The position numbers were made by a program, and so were the translations under genes. This document shows, piece after piece, positions 1 through 11,800 of a stretch of DNA of 64,000 nt. The stretch comes from Corbicula japonica (lineage: Eukaryota > Mollusca > Bivalvia > Venerida > Cyrenidae). The stretch's first letter is position 1. Each line of letters opens with the position of its first letter. The notes beneath the pieces are model-generated. The model saw only the letters and a program-made list of their open reading frames with translations. It did no database searches and had not been told where the DNA came from. Where the stretch lies: contig JAZAYU010000019.1 in assembly GCA_038501625.1 (NCBI GenBank), forward strand, positions 6,662,285-6,726,284, read 5' to 3'.

Positions 1-2882
1 AGTGTGAGAATCAAAGTTCAAAATCTAGACATTCCTCGAGTGGTTCAAAAGATGGATGTAATTCAAGTTCAAAATCGAGACATTGCTCGAGTGGTTCAAT
101 AGATGATGAAAGTACTTCAAGATCAAAATCTCGACTTTCCTCGAGTGGTTCAATAGATGATAGATGTACTTCAAGATCAAAATCTAGACATTCCTCAAGT
201 GGTTCGAAAGATGAGGAAAGTACTTCAGAAAGATCAAGGCATCAAATTAAAAGATCAGATTCAAAACCTAGACATTGCTCAAGTGTTTCAAAAGACAATG
301 AATGTACTTCAGAAAGATCTAGGCATCAGAGTGAGAAATCAGGTTCAAAATCTCGACATTGCTCAAGTTATTCAAAAGACGATGAACTTATTTCAGAAAG
401 ATCAAGACAACATAATGAAAAATCATTGTCAAAATCTCAACATAGCTCGAGTGATTCAAAATACGATGAAAGTAATTCAGAAAGATTGAGACAACATAGT
501 GAAGGATCTGGGTCAAAATCTAGACATTGCTCTAGTGGTACAAAAGACAATGAACGTAACTCAGAAAGATCGACGCAACAGAGTGTAGAATTTGCGTCAA
601 AATCTAGACATTCCTCACATTGTTCATTATATGACATGGATGCCTTTGCTGCAGAACATTGTTCTCAGCCAAGCAAAGATAAGACAAATGAGTTTGAAAA
701 ACATATTGATATTGGTAGAAGTTTATCAATGCCATCATTTACAGAAAAATGTTCCTTAGAAAAAGATGGGGTTAAACAAATTGAAGAGAAGAATGAGGTC
801 AGTGCCAATGAGATTGAAGTACCTTGTTTACATGAGAACTTGGGAAGTGAAAAAAGTGAATCAGACAAGAACAAGCAGGAAACTATTAAGAGAAGTAAAA
901 GTCTTGAACTCAGTTCATTTACTCTGATGGCTGCTTTGGAGAAAAATTTCAGAAATGAAATTAGAACTCTGAAATTATCTGGACAAAGTTGCTCTGATTT
1001 GAAAACGAATAGAATACCTATTGTTAATCTTAATTGTGTAGAAAAAATTCTGAAAAAGAAAAAGAGGGAGTCAGATTATAGCAGGGAATCTGATTGTGCT
1101 GATACTGACTCTGAAAATGATAGACCTAGACATTTCACCGACATATTCTCAGACATCAGTGAGTCAGATAACGAAAGCAAAAATATGGAAATTGATATTG
1201 TTAATGACTGTGATAAGGGAACTGATGTTAGAGATATATCTAGAGATAAAAGTGCTCACTCAAAATCTTTAAATGAAACTGACAAAACATTGGAATATGA
1301 AGTGAATTTGGATAAAATATCAATGCGGCATGTTGGAGATATGTATACAGAAAAAAGTGCTCACTCAAAATCTTTAAATGAAACTGACAAAACAATTGAA
1401 TATGAAGTGAATTTGAATAAAATAGCAACAAAGCATTCTACAGTTACTGATTATGAAGATATTTCTGAAGAATCGGAAGAAATAGAAACAAAGCAAGATA
1501 CAACTACTTATTATGAAGATATTTCTGAAGCCTCGGATGATGACAGGACTTTGAACAATGAGGAATACAATTCCCAAATTCTACTAGGTCCCCTTGGAGG
1601 AAATGATTACCTTGGTAATTCCACTTTAACCAATGATGAGTCATTTAATGGTTCAACTGCTCCTGTGGAGATTGAGGCCACCATGCCAGTGTTAGTGGAG
1701 ATAGAGGCCCCCATGCCAGTGTTAAAAAAAGTACAAGCCACAACATCGAATTATTATCGTTCATTTGAAATGCCTATTCTAGAAAAATTTTCCAGTTTGT
1801 TTGATGAGTTTAAAGAAACAGTAGAAACGGCAGAAAAAGAACCATTGCCTGATATTGATGGAGAAGAAGCAGAGGATTGTGAAAGAAATGTAAGTGTGAG
1901 TCAGAATGCAAGTTCTAAGGCCCTTGAGCCTCAGAATTCAGCGGACATTACTTGTAATCAACGTAGCTCTAAAGAAGACAATATTTTTATGAGATTTTCA
2001 TATTTTTCTGATAACTCAACCAACTCATCAATTCCAGAACCATCTACATCATCAGTGTCATCTAAGACAACTGCTGAACTTGCTCAAGACTTCCTGGGAC
2101 TTTCAGGTCCACGAGGATTTTCAACTCCCAAAATATCTCGAAAGAGAAAAATTGTTAGAACGTCAAGTAAACTGACTACTTCATCGAGTTGCAGCAGTTC
2201 TGGTTTCAGATCAAAATCTGCTTCTAGTCATTTGGATTATCACGAACTTCCATTCTCTCAGCAGTTTGATCAGCTTGGTGAACATTTAAAAGATTTTCTT
2301 AACTTATGTGAACATGAAAATGAGAAGCCAAGTTTACCAGAATACTTGAAAAATATGGTGTATGGATGTGAAGAGGACGGTTATTTAAATCTTGGGCATG
2401 CTTTGGATTTTGTTGAGAAGTTTGGTGTTAAATATTCTATTCCGTCTGGTTTATGCAAAGATATTATCAAGAGTGCATTTCATGCTGATTGTGAACTGTG
2501 TCACGTTCATTGGGCATTCAGAACACTGTCATCCCTAAACAACACGCAGAGTGCGAAAATTGAGGTAAACTGGGACAGTGTAGAGGACTGTTTCAAATCG
2601 GCCCTTAATATAACCAAGGACAAGAATTACAAACAGGTTCTGCAAGCTTCGTTGGAACTTCAGTTATACACTGAGGTGCTAAAAACAGATCTGTTTACGA
2701 AGGATTTAACTGACTCCAGACAAATACGACGTAGTATGGCTTACAAAATGTTTGCTTACGACGTGTCAACAGGAAACAGGAAGACGTTGATTTACTACCT
2801 GAATCAAGTGCTGCATGCCGGTCAGTCAGCAATAGGAGAAGAGAACAAGTTCAAGCCACCTGACTTACTGCCTCTACTTCAG
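1..2882 (+). CDS. Gene 1, large exon (5' incomplete)
   Basis: The frame whose codons start at positions 3, 6, 9... is open from the left edge to the donor at 2883 (CTTCAG|gtaact), so the ATG at 426 is internal and not the start. Positions 21-620 code for repeated S-K-S-R-H-S-S-S units; the AAA codon that opens each unit falls at 21, 72, 126, 180, 264, 348, 432, 516 and 600, that is, 51-54-nt units followed by strict 84-nt units. A second tandem duplication of 105 nt (KSAHSKSLNETDK) is at about 1249-1420, and a shorter one (YEDISE) at 1449-1530. The acidic middle is followed from about 2220 by ordered, helix-rich sequence ending LLPLLQ. Confidence 0.85.
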
Positions 2883-5800
2883 GTAACTCTTGCCTCTACT
2901 TTGCAAGTAAAACACAAATAATGCATTAAAAGCATAAATAGAAAATAGGTTGTTTGAAAATTGAATGAAAGAAATACTTTAATAAACACTTACAAAATTT
3001 CGAATAATGTTTTTTCTCTTGTGGCTAGGATAGGCTAAGAGCTAACTTCAAGTTGGTGAAATATATTTCAATCACTGCTAAAAACAGATAATATTTATCT
3101 TCTGATTATTATGTTGTTGGGTATTTTAGGACCTATTTAGCCTGTGTGTTGATGTCAGCTCCAGTTGTATCGACTGTGCCAGCTTTCTGGCGCAGGAGAT
3201 GATGAACACGTACAGGTTCTTGTCCAGCCTGGCTAGCAAGCTGAGGTTAATCGAGTCGGTGTCGTCGCCGTTGCTGCAGTTCAAACTTGCACAGCTCATC
3301 CTGGAGACCGAGTATGATGACAACACTATGGAATATGGAGTGTTTCCTCATTCCCTTGCTGAAATTATTTACAGTTGTTTCAAGGTAAATGTTGTGAAGT
3401 CATTATAATTCATTGGAGATTACACTTTACTCCATATTTATTCGTTCCAACGCATGTGCAACCACTATAGATCCAGATCATCAAGCACAGACGATGCTGT
3501 CTAATCTGGATCAAGTCTGCTGTAGCTTCTTGGTTAGAAGTAACCCTAAAGAATCTAATAGCTAGCAGTGACGATCCTGATCCATGCAGTTTGATCAGGA
3601 TCTACAATGTTCACTTTTATTCATTAGTTTATGTGTGACAGTGTAGATCAAAGTTACAAAAAAGAACTATGCATATTATATAAATATCACATCCCATTGG
3701 GGGAAACAGTACGAAATGTTAACCCGAGAGAAGTAATGTCAACCGAGGCGTTAGCCGAGGTTGACATTACCTTCTCAAGGGTTAACATTTCGTACTGTTT
3801 CCCCCAATGGGATGTGATATTTATTTTATTACACCGAACATATATTTCATAAACAGACAAAATGTCGTTTGGGAACAAAATCAAGCGCCGGAAGTCCAAA
3901 ATCAATAATGCTCAATAAGCGGCTACAAATAATGATCAAAATGCGTTTATCTCCCTTGGTCAATTACGCAAGCGTAGAAGTTAATTTGTAATCGGATTTC
4001 CAAGATATTTATTTTTAGATCCAAGCGAGGGTGACATGATGCTGTCGCATATGTGACAGTAGCGATTATCTCCCTGTGACGTCACATTACGCTATATAGT
4101 AAACTAATCACGTGAGGTGTAATAAAAGGAATTATCACATTCAAAAGACACAGCCTCCCCGCACAGCCAAGAAGAGAAAGAAATAGAGCATGGTTTACAA
4201 AATGATCGATTTCAAAACAGACACCATAAACAATTAAGTAATAATAAAAATGAGAACCCGAGGGGTTACCGCCTTGGAACGGTCAGTTGCAAAACAATTT
4301 GGCACTGGGGGTTTAAACCAGGTTTTAGGGTGCACCAACCTTACACTTGCCCCGACAGGTTCACATATTTTTAACAAGCAAGTACAAGTTGTCTTGGTAA
4401 AAAACTCAAACCCACCTATCAACTCGACGCTTTTGCATGCAAAAACACACAAACATACAAAACATACCGTCATTGTCTGAATATAAGCCGCACTTTTTTC
4501 CCAGAATTCGTCGGTGAAAAGTTGGGGGTGCGGCTAATACACAGAGGTTTGGCTGCTTATACATTTTGTTAAGTCATTTTTATCTGTTTCATCAGGTTTG
4601 GGGTGGTGCGGCTTATACATAAGTGCGGCTTATATTCGAACAATGACGGTAAAAGTTTAATAGCATCCTCAAGGAAGCGGGTGGGTACTCAATGATCTTA
4701 CAGAGATCAGAGCCAGTGTTTTTTTTAACTTTTTGGGGGAAGGGGGTCGCAGCCCTTTGGAGGGGGAAAATTGCGACGTTAACAAAGGAAAGGGGGAATA
4801 TTTGGAATATACTTGCAGCCTGTCAAACACAACAAAACAAAGGGTTCACTGATTTTTTAATTCAAAGAAAGTCAGTGGTCTGCAGTGAAATGTCTCTTTC
4901 TCCCTCTGCAATTTTATCAATTATTCTTGTCAATGTATTGTCTATCAGTGGGGTATCCATTAAACATATCCTGACTCAGTACGGTCTGTAACAGACTCCA
5001 GCAAAGGGGGAATTTTTTATCGGACATGGGGGAAAAATATATACTATTTTTAGGGGGGAATGGGGCCCTATTTCTCCCAATATTTGGCATAAAAAAATCA
5101 CTGAGAGCCCATGGAGTTCAATTAGTAAGAACACAATGAAAGGGATAAAAGAAACTGATCAAGCTTCTAGGATCTTTTACAAGATTTCCCTCATAACGTT
5201 CATAAACTCTTAAACCCCTGTCACCACAATGCAACCAAAGCATAATGGTCATCTGTAATGGGTTAATCACAAGGTATGCAGAGCACACTAAATTATCAAG
5301 GCTTAGATGTGCCAGCTGATCTGAATCTATACTGTTAGCCAATGCAATAAATGTGTATATATAGAATGAAGGGTTAAATAATATCAGTTTGTAATATCAG
5401 ATATTTACAATTAATGAGTTAATAAAATTATTATTTGTCTGGTGAAATTCCCTCGGGGTTTTCATACTAAGATATTTACCAGATTGACGTGTTTAACTGG
5501 TATTAAAGAAATGGTCAAATAGTATTGCTACACATCAAAATTTATTCTTTTTCAGCACACATGTGCATTAGGTTAGTTTGAAATAGCTTTAATTTTAATA
5601 GATAACAGCAAAATAATTTAATGCTACCATATTATAAAATAAATATTATTTTGAAATATATGAAAGTCACAATATAGCATGTGTTGCTTATTAAACAGTT
5701 TCGATGTTTTCAAGGTTTGTAGCCATATTCTCTATTAATCCCTTAACATCATAATTATATAATTATGCCCTTTTTACGTGTGTGTGTCCAGTGTAGATCA

Positions 5801-8800
5801 AGATCAGCTGGCACATCCATACCATCTGATCAGGATCTGCACCAGTCACTTTTAGGTCAGAAATAACCAGGATGTGCCAGCTGATCTGGATCTATACTGG
5901 ATGCACACACATAAAAAGGGCATATATATGACGTAAAGAGTTAAATAGAGAATATGGCTACAAACCTTGAAAACATCGAAACTGTTTGACTGTTAGCTCA
6001 TGCAATAAAGGTGTATCTATGGAGAAAAGGTTAACATACATCTGTATATGTAGAAAACAACAACTCTTAACATATATTGGAAAAAGTTACAATTTATTTT
6101 TATTTATATACACATTACAATATACTGTACTAAGCACATGGAGGATATGTTTGTTATTTTATTTATCGATCCCTCCAACACTGGTTTTGGTCTATTAAAT
6201 GTTAATTTATTTATCAATCTCGCTGAAGTTGGATCTGACAAAATGTTTTATCTGATGACAGCCCGTATTTACCATATACAAGCAATAGTGGTTTTCCCCA
6301 TAACTATTTTTAGAACATTCAATCAGGAAGCATGATTTGAAACACATTTGGTAAGGGTCGGAAAACCACCTGAAGATGCCTTAACAGTAAATGAATGTGA
6401 TACCACATTTAACACAACTACCATCGTTGTTTAAATATAAGCCAAACTTTTTTTCCAAAATTTGGCGGTAAAAAGTTGGGGGTGCAGCTAATGCACAGGT
6501 TTGGCTGCTTATACATTGCGTTAAGCCAATTTCATCTGTTCCATCAGGTTTGGGGGTCAGTGCGGCTTATACATGAGTGCGGCTTATATTCGAACGATGA
6601 AGGTATTTTCAGTAACACATGTCTTAAGCGGAGAGTCAACACTATCCATGGCTTAAAACACTGTGTATACATAATAAAACGTTTGGACAGCTTTGAAACA
6701 TCATGTACTACTGCAATTTTTATGCGACAATATGATTTGTTTGGAAGGTTGTTAATACAAGCATGTTTAAGTGACTCATCTTCAGATTCCGAAAGTGTAA
6801 CGATTTTCAGAAGATGATTTTTATCAGATTATTTATTAATTTAATGTTGTTTTTCTCATTCTTTTGAAGAAAAAAAAAATAAGTTAAATAAACAAGTACA
6901 AATGTTCCCAAATGGAGATGCATCCCTGTAAATTACACCTGTAAAGTACGAGTATTCTGTGATCCATCTCATTGCATACTGTGAATGGAAAGTTAATATA
7001 TTAGCCTTTTTATTAAGTAACCCTTAACTTCATAGATATACCTTTATTGCGTGGGCATTAGTGTAGATCCAGATCAGCCAACACATCTGTGCAATCTGAT
7101 CAGGATCTGTGGTGTAAGCTTCTAGATCAAAAATAACCCCATGCATTTAAAAGCAACTAGTGTTGATCCAGATCAGACACCAAGGTTGTGCCATTTGATC
7201 TGGATCTACACTAAGTGCCCATGTGAAAAAAGGCATAATGATGCAGTAAAGGTTTAATTCGCGAAATTATTCACTCAAACTAATTTTCGCAATTAATTGC
7301 ATGAAATGTAAAAAAATTATTGGTTATGATTATTTGTTGGGTTATAATAATAATAATTTATTTCGGCATAGATAACATATAATGGTTCATGAGATAAAAG
7401 ACATATACACAGATGAACTGATAAATTTCAAAGTGTTAAGATATTATAGATTACTTAAATTTTAAAAATAAATAGAGAACCATGACATGCTTCCTAACAC
7501 CAAGGATAACGCAATAAAGAGCAAGCCCTTGTTTCCATTGCGGTCCTTGTTGTGGGTGGCATGACCTAGAGAGGCAATTACAGTTTATGTCAAATTTAAG
7601 TTACCTATACCAAAAAATATCACAGTACAGAACATAATTTGACAAACACAATGTTATCTTTTATCACAGATTGCTTGCTGAAAGACGAAATATCACATTA
7701 GTATCACAATATTAAATGAAAGACAATCTTGACCATGTTTAAGTTAACATAATTAATGTACATGTACCAATCTCCTACTATGGTATATTTACTAAAGACA
7801 GAGTTTGGAAGATGCCATAATCGTAATTCATTAAGAAACCTGTGCCTAAATAAGAATAAGCAAATAATTAAGACAGACACAAAAATTAATAATAAAATGT
7901 TTAAAAAGCTATACTGCTCAGAAAATGGCCTTTGATGGCAGCCTTGAAAGACTGATACTTAGTGATGTCAGTAAGGTTGGAGGGCAAATCGTTCCACAAC
8001 TTAGCACCTATAAAACTAAAAGACTTAGATCGAGCCCCTTTGACCTTGGGAAGACCAAAACCACCCTTCTGGCTGAGTCTTGTGCTGTAAGAGTGTACAG
8101 AGTCTTGTGAAGTAAAAAAGTAGTCCATATAATCAGGGGCAAGGTTATGCTTAACCTTAAAAACATGACACAACATAATCTGTTCAACTCTTTTGTTAAC
8201 AGGTAACCAATTAAGGGTTTCAAAATGCTGTTGACCAACATGAGCTCTTGGTTCAAGGTTCAGTATGAATCTGACCAACTTGTTCTGAGTCACCTGCAAT
8301 TTGTGTTTTAAAGACTGGGTAAGACCACTGTACCAAACAGAACATGCGTAGTCATAGTGACATTGGATTAGAGACATTACAAGTAACTTCTTAGTATGCT
8401 GGGTAAGGTACTCTTTCTTGCGGTGCAGAAACTTTAACCTTGCAATGGCTTTCTTAATAACTGACTCAGCCATACAATTAAAAGATAGAAATTGGTCAAT
8501 GGTGACACCAAGGTACTTGACAGCGGACGTAGATGTAATTAGAGTACCATTGCAGGTTATGTTAAGACTGGAATGTGACCTTAGTTTATGTTTTGACCCA
8601 AACACTATGGACTCAGTCTTTCCTAAATGAAGGGAGAGCTTATTATCAATAAGCCAGTGACTAACCGTTTGAAGATCATCTGACAAGGCCTTCTCAACAG
8701 TGGCAATATCTTTTCCAGAGACTAAAATGGCTGAATCATCGGCATATAGAAGTAATTTATTTTGTACAACACCTGACATGTCATTTACATATGCTAAAAA

Positions 8801-11800
8801 AAGCAAAGGGCCAAGGATGGACCCCTGGGGTACTCCGCAGGTCACATATGCTGTTGATGAAAATGTGCCTGAGACATCAACCAGTTGTTGTCTATCAGAC
8901 AAGTAAGACCTGAACCATCTTATGATATCCTGGCTAAGACCGGTCGAATGAAGTTTCATTAAAAGGATTGCATGGTCGACGGTATAAAACGCCTTCTGTA
9001 AGTCTAACAGTACCATGCCAACCACATTACCCCTATCATTCTCCCTTCTGATGTAATCTGTCAAATGTATCAAGCATGTATCTGTAGAAAAACCTTTCCT
9101 GAAACCAGACTGAAAGTCATATATCAAGTTACTGTCTTTGAAGTAGGACTCGACCTGGTCATACACAACCCGCTCAAGAATTTTAGATACTATATTCAGA
9201 ATGGAGACAGGCCTATAATTACCAACAGCTAACTTATCATTCTTCTTAAAAAGGGGAACAACTCTTGCTGACTTAAGGTCATCTGGTACACCTTGTACAA
9301 GAGAAAGATTAATGATGTGGGTAAGGGGACCAACAATAACCAGAGACCCATCCTTGACAAACCTAGAAGGTATACCATCTAAGCCAGTTGCCTTATTAAT
9401 GCCTAATGAATTTATATATTTAAGTACTTTACTCTCAGACACTAGTGAAAATGAATAACTATCAGGAAAAATATGTTTGTTTCTGTAAAAAGATTCAACA
9501 AAATTCCTTCAATATTTGTTAAGACCTACAGGTAACTTTTCAACAAGTTACAGAGGCTTGAAAGCTTATGAAAGTAAAAAAAAATCTGACATAAAAGTGT
9601 AATTAAATTATTAAAATATGATGCATGAGCTTTTATCATATATATACTAAGATGCATACTTGTTTTAGCTGAATTGCTTCACAATAGTAAATACTGTAAA
9701 ATCATTAAAATTGTGGCATATTTAATTTAATGGATTTCCTATGAATATTATTCAATGAATTAAAACCACTACAAAATCAAAAATGAAACATCATCATAGT
9801 TTAGCAAATTGCGAATTTAAGAACCCATGAAAATAGTCTCTGCCGGAAAACCATGAAATTTTGTGCCTAGGAATATATACTCAACAAAAAATGTTTTGCA
9901 ACTTTTCCATTTTTTAACAGTTAAAAACAACGGAGTTAACAAGTGATACAAAACCATCCTAATATGAAAGAACTAATGTCCCAACATAATATCCTTTATG
10001 CAAATTGAAGCTTTTATCAATAATGATCGAAAAAGAATGACGAAAATGATTGGATATAGGCTGTAATTTTTTCACAAATCAGCAGATTTTTTCCCAAATG
10101 AGTGAGAAGTGTCACCCCATTGATATGCCTATGCATTCTAAGTTGTCAAAAGCACATTAGAAATCTGTCTTACTACATAATTTTATGTTAACATTGTGTC
10201 TCTGTTATGGATTTGATAAAAACATGTTTTTGTACCATTTGTCTTTTTTATTTCCCTTCCATGCAAAACATAGAGAAAGTTGCAAAACATTTTTTGTTCA
10301 GTATAAATTCATCCACCGTAAACCATACCAAGTTCAGTTTTCAGTATTGATAAACCTGAGCTCACTTAAGAAAAAATAAAGAATTTACTGTACTTCTAAA
10401 CAAAATATTCAATTAATCTTTATTCATTAAAAGGAATCCCCAAAACTTTTAATGGAAATATTCAATTAACTGATTTTCAGTTAAGGGGAATCCACTGTAC
10501 TTCATAACAAAATATTGTATAATCTTTATTCAGTTAAGTAGAATCCACTGTACTTGTAAAGGAAATAATCAGTTAACCGTTATTCAATTCAGTGAAATCC
10601 ACTGTACTTCTATATGAATATTAAAGTAAAATTTAACTGTTATTCGATTCTAAACGAAATATTTTATTAACTATTCTTCAGTTAAGGGGAATCCACTGTA
10701 CTTCTGTATGACTGAGTATTGTCAGTCACCAGAAAGTTCTTGAGAATTGCAAGCTTTATTCTCGAATGTTAATAAGTGGAATTTTTGTTTTAGGTAAAGC
10801 CGTTGTTTAAAACCCCGTTAACCCCACCCCCCACTCCGACAGATATGGATATTGAAGATATTGTAACGATGATCTTCACCAGTGAGGACACAGAGGAGAT
10901 TGTCATTTTACTGTACTACCTTGTTGTTAGTTATCTCCAGGCATCAAATGGTATGTTTCACACAATAACTTCACTTATGGATGTCGGAGCTCTCATTAAC
11001 CCCTTAATCCTTTCCTCCATAGACACACCTTTATTGAATGGGTGAACAGTGTAGATCTGCACTGTTCACATTTTGATTTGTAAGGTTATTTCTGACCAAA
11101 ATGCCACCATGGCAGATCGTGATCAGACGGCACAGACGTGATGGCAGATCTGGATCAACAGTGGTTGCACATACCTAAAAATGTGTATATATGGAGGAAA
11201 TGGTTAAGTCCATGGATTATGGCTTACTGGGTACATCTGATATGTGACCAGTGTAGATCCTAATTAGCTTGCTCATCCTAGCAGTCTGATCACAATCTAC
11301 ATTTTTTCTAACTACAGAATTAAGAAGCACAGTAGATCCTGATAAGATTGCATGGATGGCCAAGCTGATTTGGATCTAAACTGGTTGCACATGGATACAA
11401 GCCATATCCATGAAGTGAAGGACCATGGAGCAAGGGTATTTTGACCTGTAATACAGACCTGTCCCTGTGTTCACAAAGCATTTTGATACTGATTTTCGTC
11501 ACTTTCAAAATCAATTTTAATATTCAAATGCTGTAATTGACATTCATGTTATTATAACCTTTGGCATTCATCGTCAGTGACATAAAAAGGGTTTTCTCTG
11601 AACTTCATGGCTTATGGCTTATATTCCATGGGTGATCAGTGTTGATGGTGCCAGCCAGCACATCCAGGCAATCTTTTCTGAGTCTACACAGTTCACTTTG
11701 CATTCATTATGTTATTTCTTCAGTGTGAAACCCGATTGCAAGGATGTTAAAGCTGATGTGGATCTACTCTGGCGCTACATGAGGTTTAAGGCGTAACCCT

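Noticed and set aside
157..489. Second open frame over the Ser-rich repeat
   Set aside because: It is the shifted reading of a repeat whose units are multiples of 3; the other frame continues into ordered protein.
426..2921. ATG at 426 as the start of gene 1 and a stop at about 2921 as its end
   Set aside because: The same frame is open back to position 3 with the same repeats, and the donor at 2883 joins in phase to the exon at 3130.
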